64,000 nt of DNA from a virus: positions 62,001 to 126,000 of the IMG/VR virus record IMGVR_UViG_3300025138_000014. One strand, 5' to 3'. The stretch's first letter is position 1; every line of letters starts with the position of its first letter. A program made the position numbers and the translations under genes. Positions 63,744-64,000 of this stretch are shown here, one piece after another. The notes under the pieces were generated by a model, which was not told where the DNA came from, did not search any database, and worked only from the letters and a program-made list of their open reading frames with translations.

Positions 63744-64000
63744 CGTAGATGGTGACGGAATAGTTAGTGATGAGGAGATAGCAATGGAACGACAGATGAT
63801 CGAACTAGCTGATCTAAAGTCAGACATGGAGAATGAAGATAAGAAACAAGACGCACAACGGAATATGGCATGGTTTGCTTTATTCGGTATGCTATTATAT
63901 CCATTCTCAGTTGTCTTGGCAGTACTGTTAAATCTAACACAAGCAGCAGAAATTCTTGGAGATATGGCTGCAGTTTACTTTGTATCAGTGGCTGCTATTG
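63697..64000 (+). CDS. EF-hand membrane protein, 3' end outside window
   Basis: ATG 63697 follows AAAGGAG and is open to the window end (about 101 codons). An EF-hand loop D-V-D-G-D-G-I-V-S-D-E-E at about residues 16-27 is followed by a charged helix and two hydrophobic segments (about 59-78 and 85 onward). Similar proteins occur in marine T4-like phages; a calcium-sensing membrane or virion role is possible. Function unknown. Confidence 0.75.
   Translation, partial: MATKSLEKGSQWEHLDVDGDGIVSDEEIAMERQMIELADLKSDMENEDKKQDAQRNMAWFALFGMLLYPFSVVLAVLLNLTQAAEILGDMAAVYFVSVAAI

Noticed and set aside
1-64000. tRNA genes, CRISPR arrays, insertion sequences
   Set aside because: I looked for T-arm patterns, regularly spaced repeats, transposase motifs and terminal inverted repeats by eye and found none. 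A tRNAscan-SE run would be decisive for tRNAs.

Overview
The window is an interior segment of the genome of a T4-like (Tevenvirinae-type) marine myophage. Almost every gene is on the + strand, tightly packed with ATGA/TAATG stop-start overlaps, and the DNA is AT-rich. The T4 core order is intact: neck, terminase and tail genes (gp13-14-15-16-17-18-19), portal and head genes (gp20, gp67, a gp68-position gene, gp21, gp22, gp23), recombination genes (uvsY, uvsW), the late sigma factor gp55, gp47/gp46, sliding clamp and loader (gp45, gp44, gp62), regA, DNA polymerase gp43, uvsX, helicase gp41, nrdB/nrdA, RNase H and phoH. The host is probably an alphaproteobacterium, most likely of the Roseobacter/Rhodobacterales group. 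That is inferred from host-like accessory genes: an ATP synthase c subunit with a rhodobacteral-type C-terminal helix and two DUF1127-type small proteins.

Layout. 1-12.7 kb: end of a glycosyltransferase/2OG-oxygenase gene, then the structural module up to the major capsid protein and a UUCG-loop terminator. 12.8-13.8 kb: small early genes. 13.8-24.4 kb: a tail-tube-like gene, uvsY, uvsW, gp55, gp47/46, gp45/44/62 and regA, with a GMP reductase and a glutaredoxin inserted in the clamp-loader operon. 24.4-25.8 kb: a late cassette of hsp20, two DUF1127-type proteins, ATP synthase subunit c and a small membrane protein. 25.8-39.9 kb: DNA polymerase, phosphomannomutase-like HAD, MazG, a TAGT-like glycosyltransferase, an AEP-like primase, nucleotide-sugar genes, uvsX, gp41, cupin, ThyX and a SleB-like hydrolase. 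39.9-44.4 kb: a late outer-membrane-barrel-like protein, DUF932, class I fructose-bisphosphate aldolase, a half-length Na/Pi cotransporter and small proteins. 44.4-53.5 kb: virion-type genes, many beginning with a peptide resembling the T4 capsid-targeting sequence (including a ligase-like protein, a nucleotidyltransferase and a SpoT-type HD hydrolase), ending with a spanin pair. 53.5-64 kb: ribonucleotide reductase, many small early genes, RNase H, PhoH, a RecB-like nuclease and an EF-hand membrane protein cut by the window end.

Transcription signals are unusually clear. About twenty sites have TTTACA, exactly 17 bases, then TATAAT or a close variant, in front of early genes; these should be read by host sigma-70. 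Nine intergenic TATAAATA boxes precede virion, lysis and host-takeover genes and fit the gp55-dependent late promoter. One sigma-70-like promoter points to the minus strand at 16.8 kb, where no minus-strand gene is apparent.

The most interesting points are: (1) a phage-encoded ATP synthase c subunit that keeps the proton-binding glutamate but has lost about five residues just before it; (2) a cluster of enzymes that may be packaged in the capsid and injected, including a probable (p)ppGpp hydrolase; (3) a set of metabolic genes uncommon in phages (GMP reductase, class I aldolase, half Na/Pi transporter). No tRNA gene, CRISPR array, insertion sequence or origin was recognised. No gene-free stretch exceeds 300 bases.
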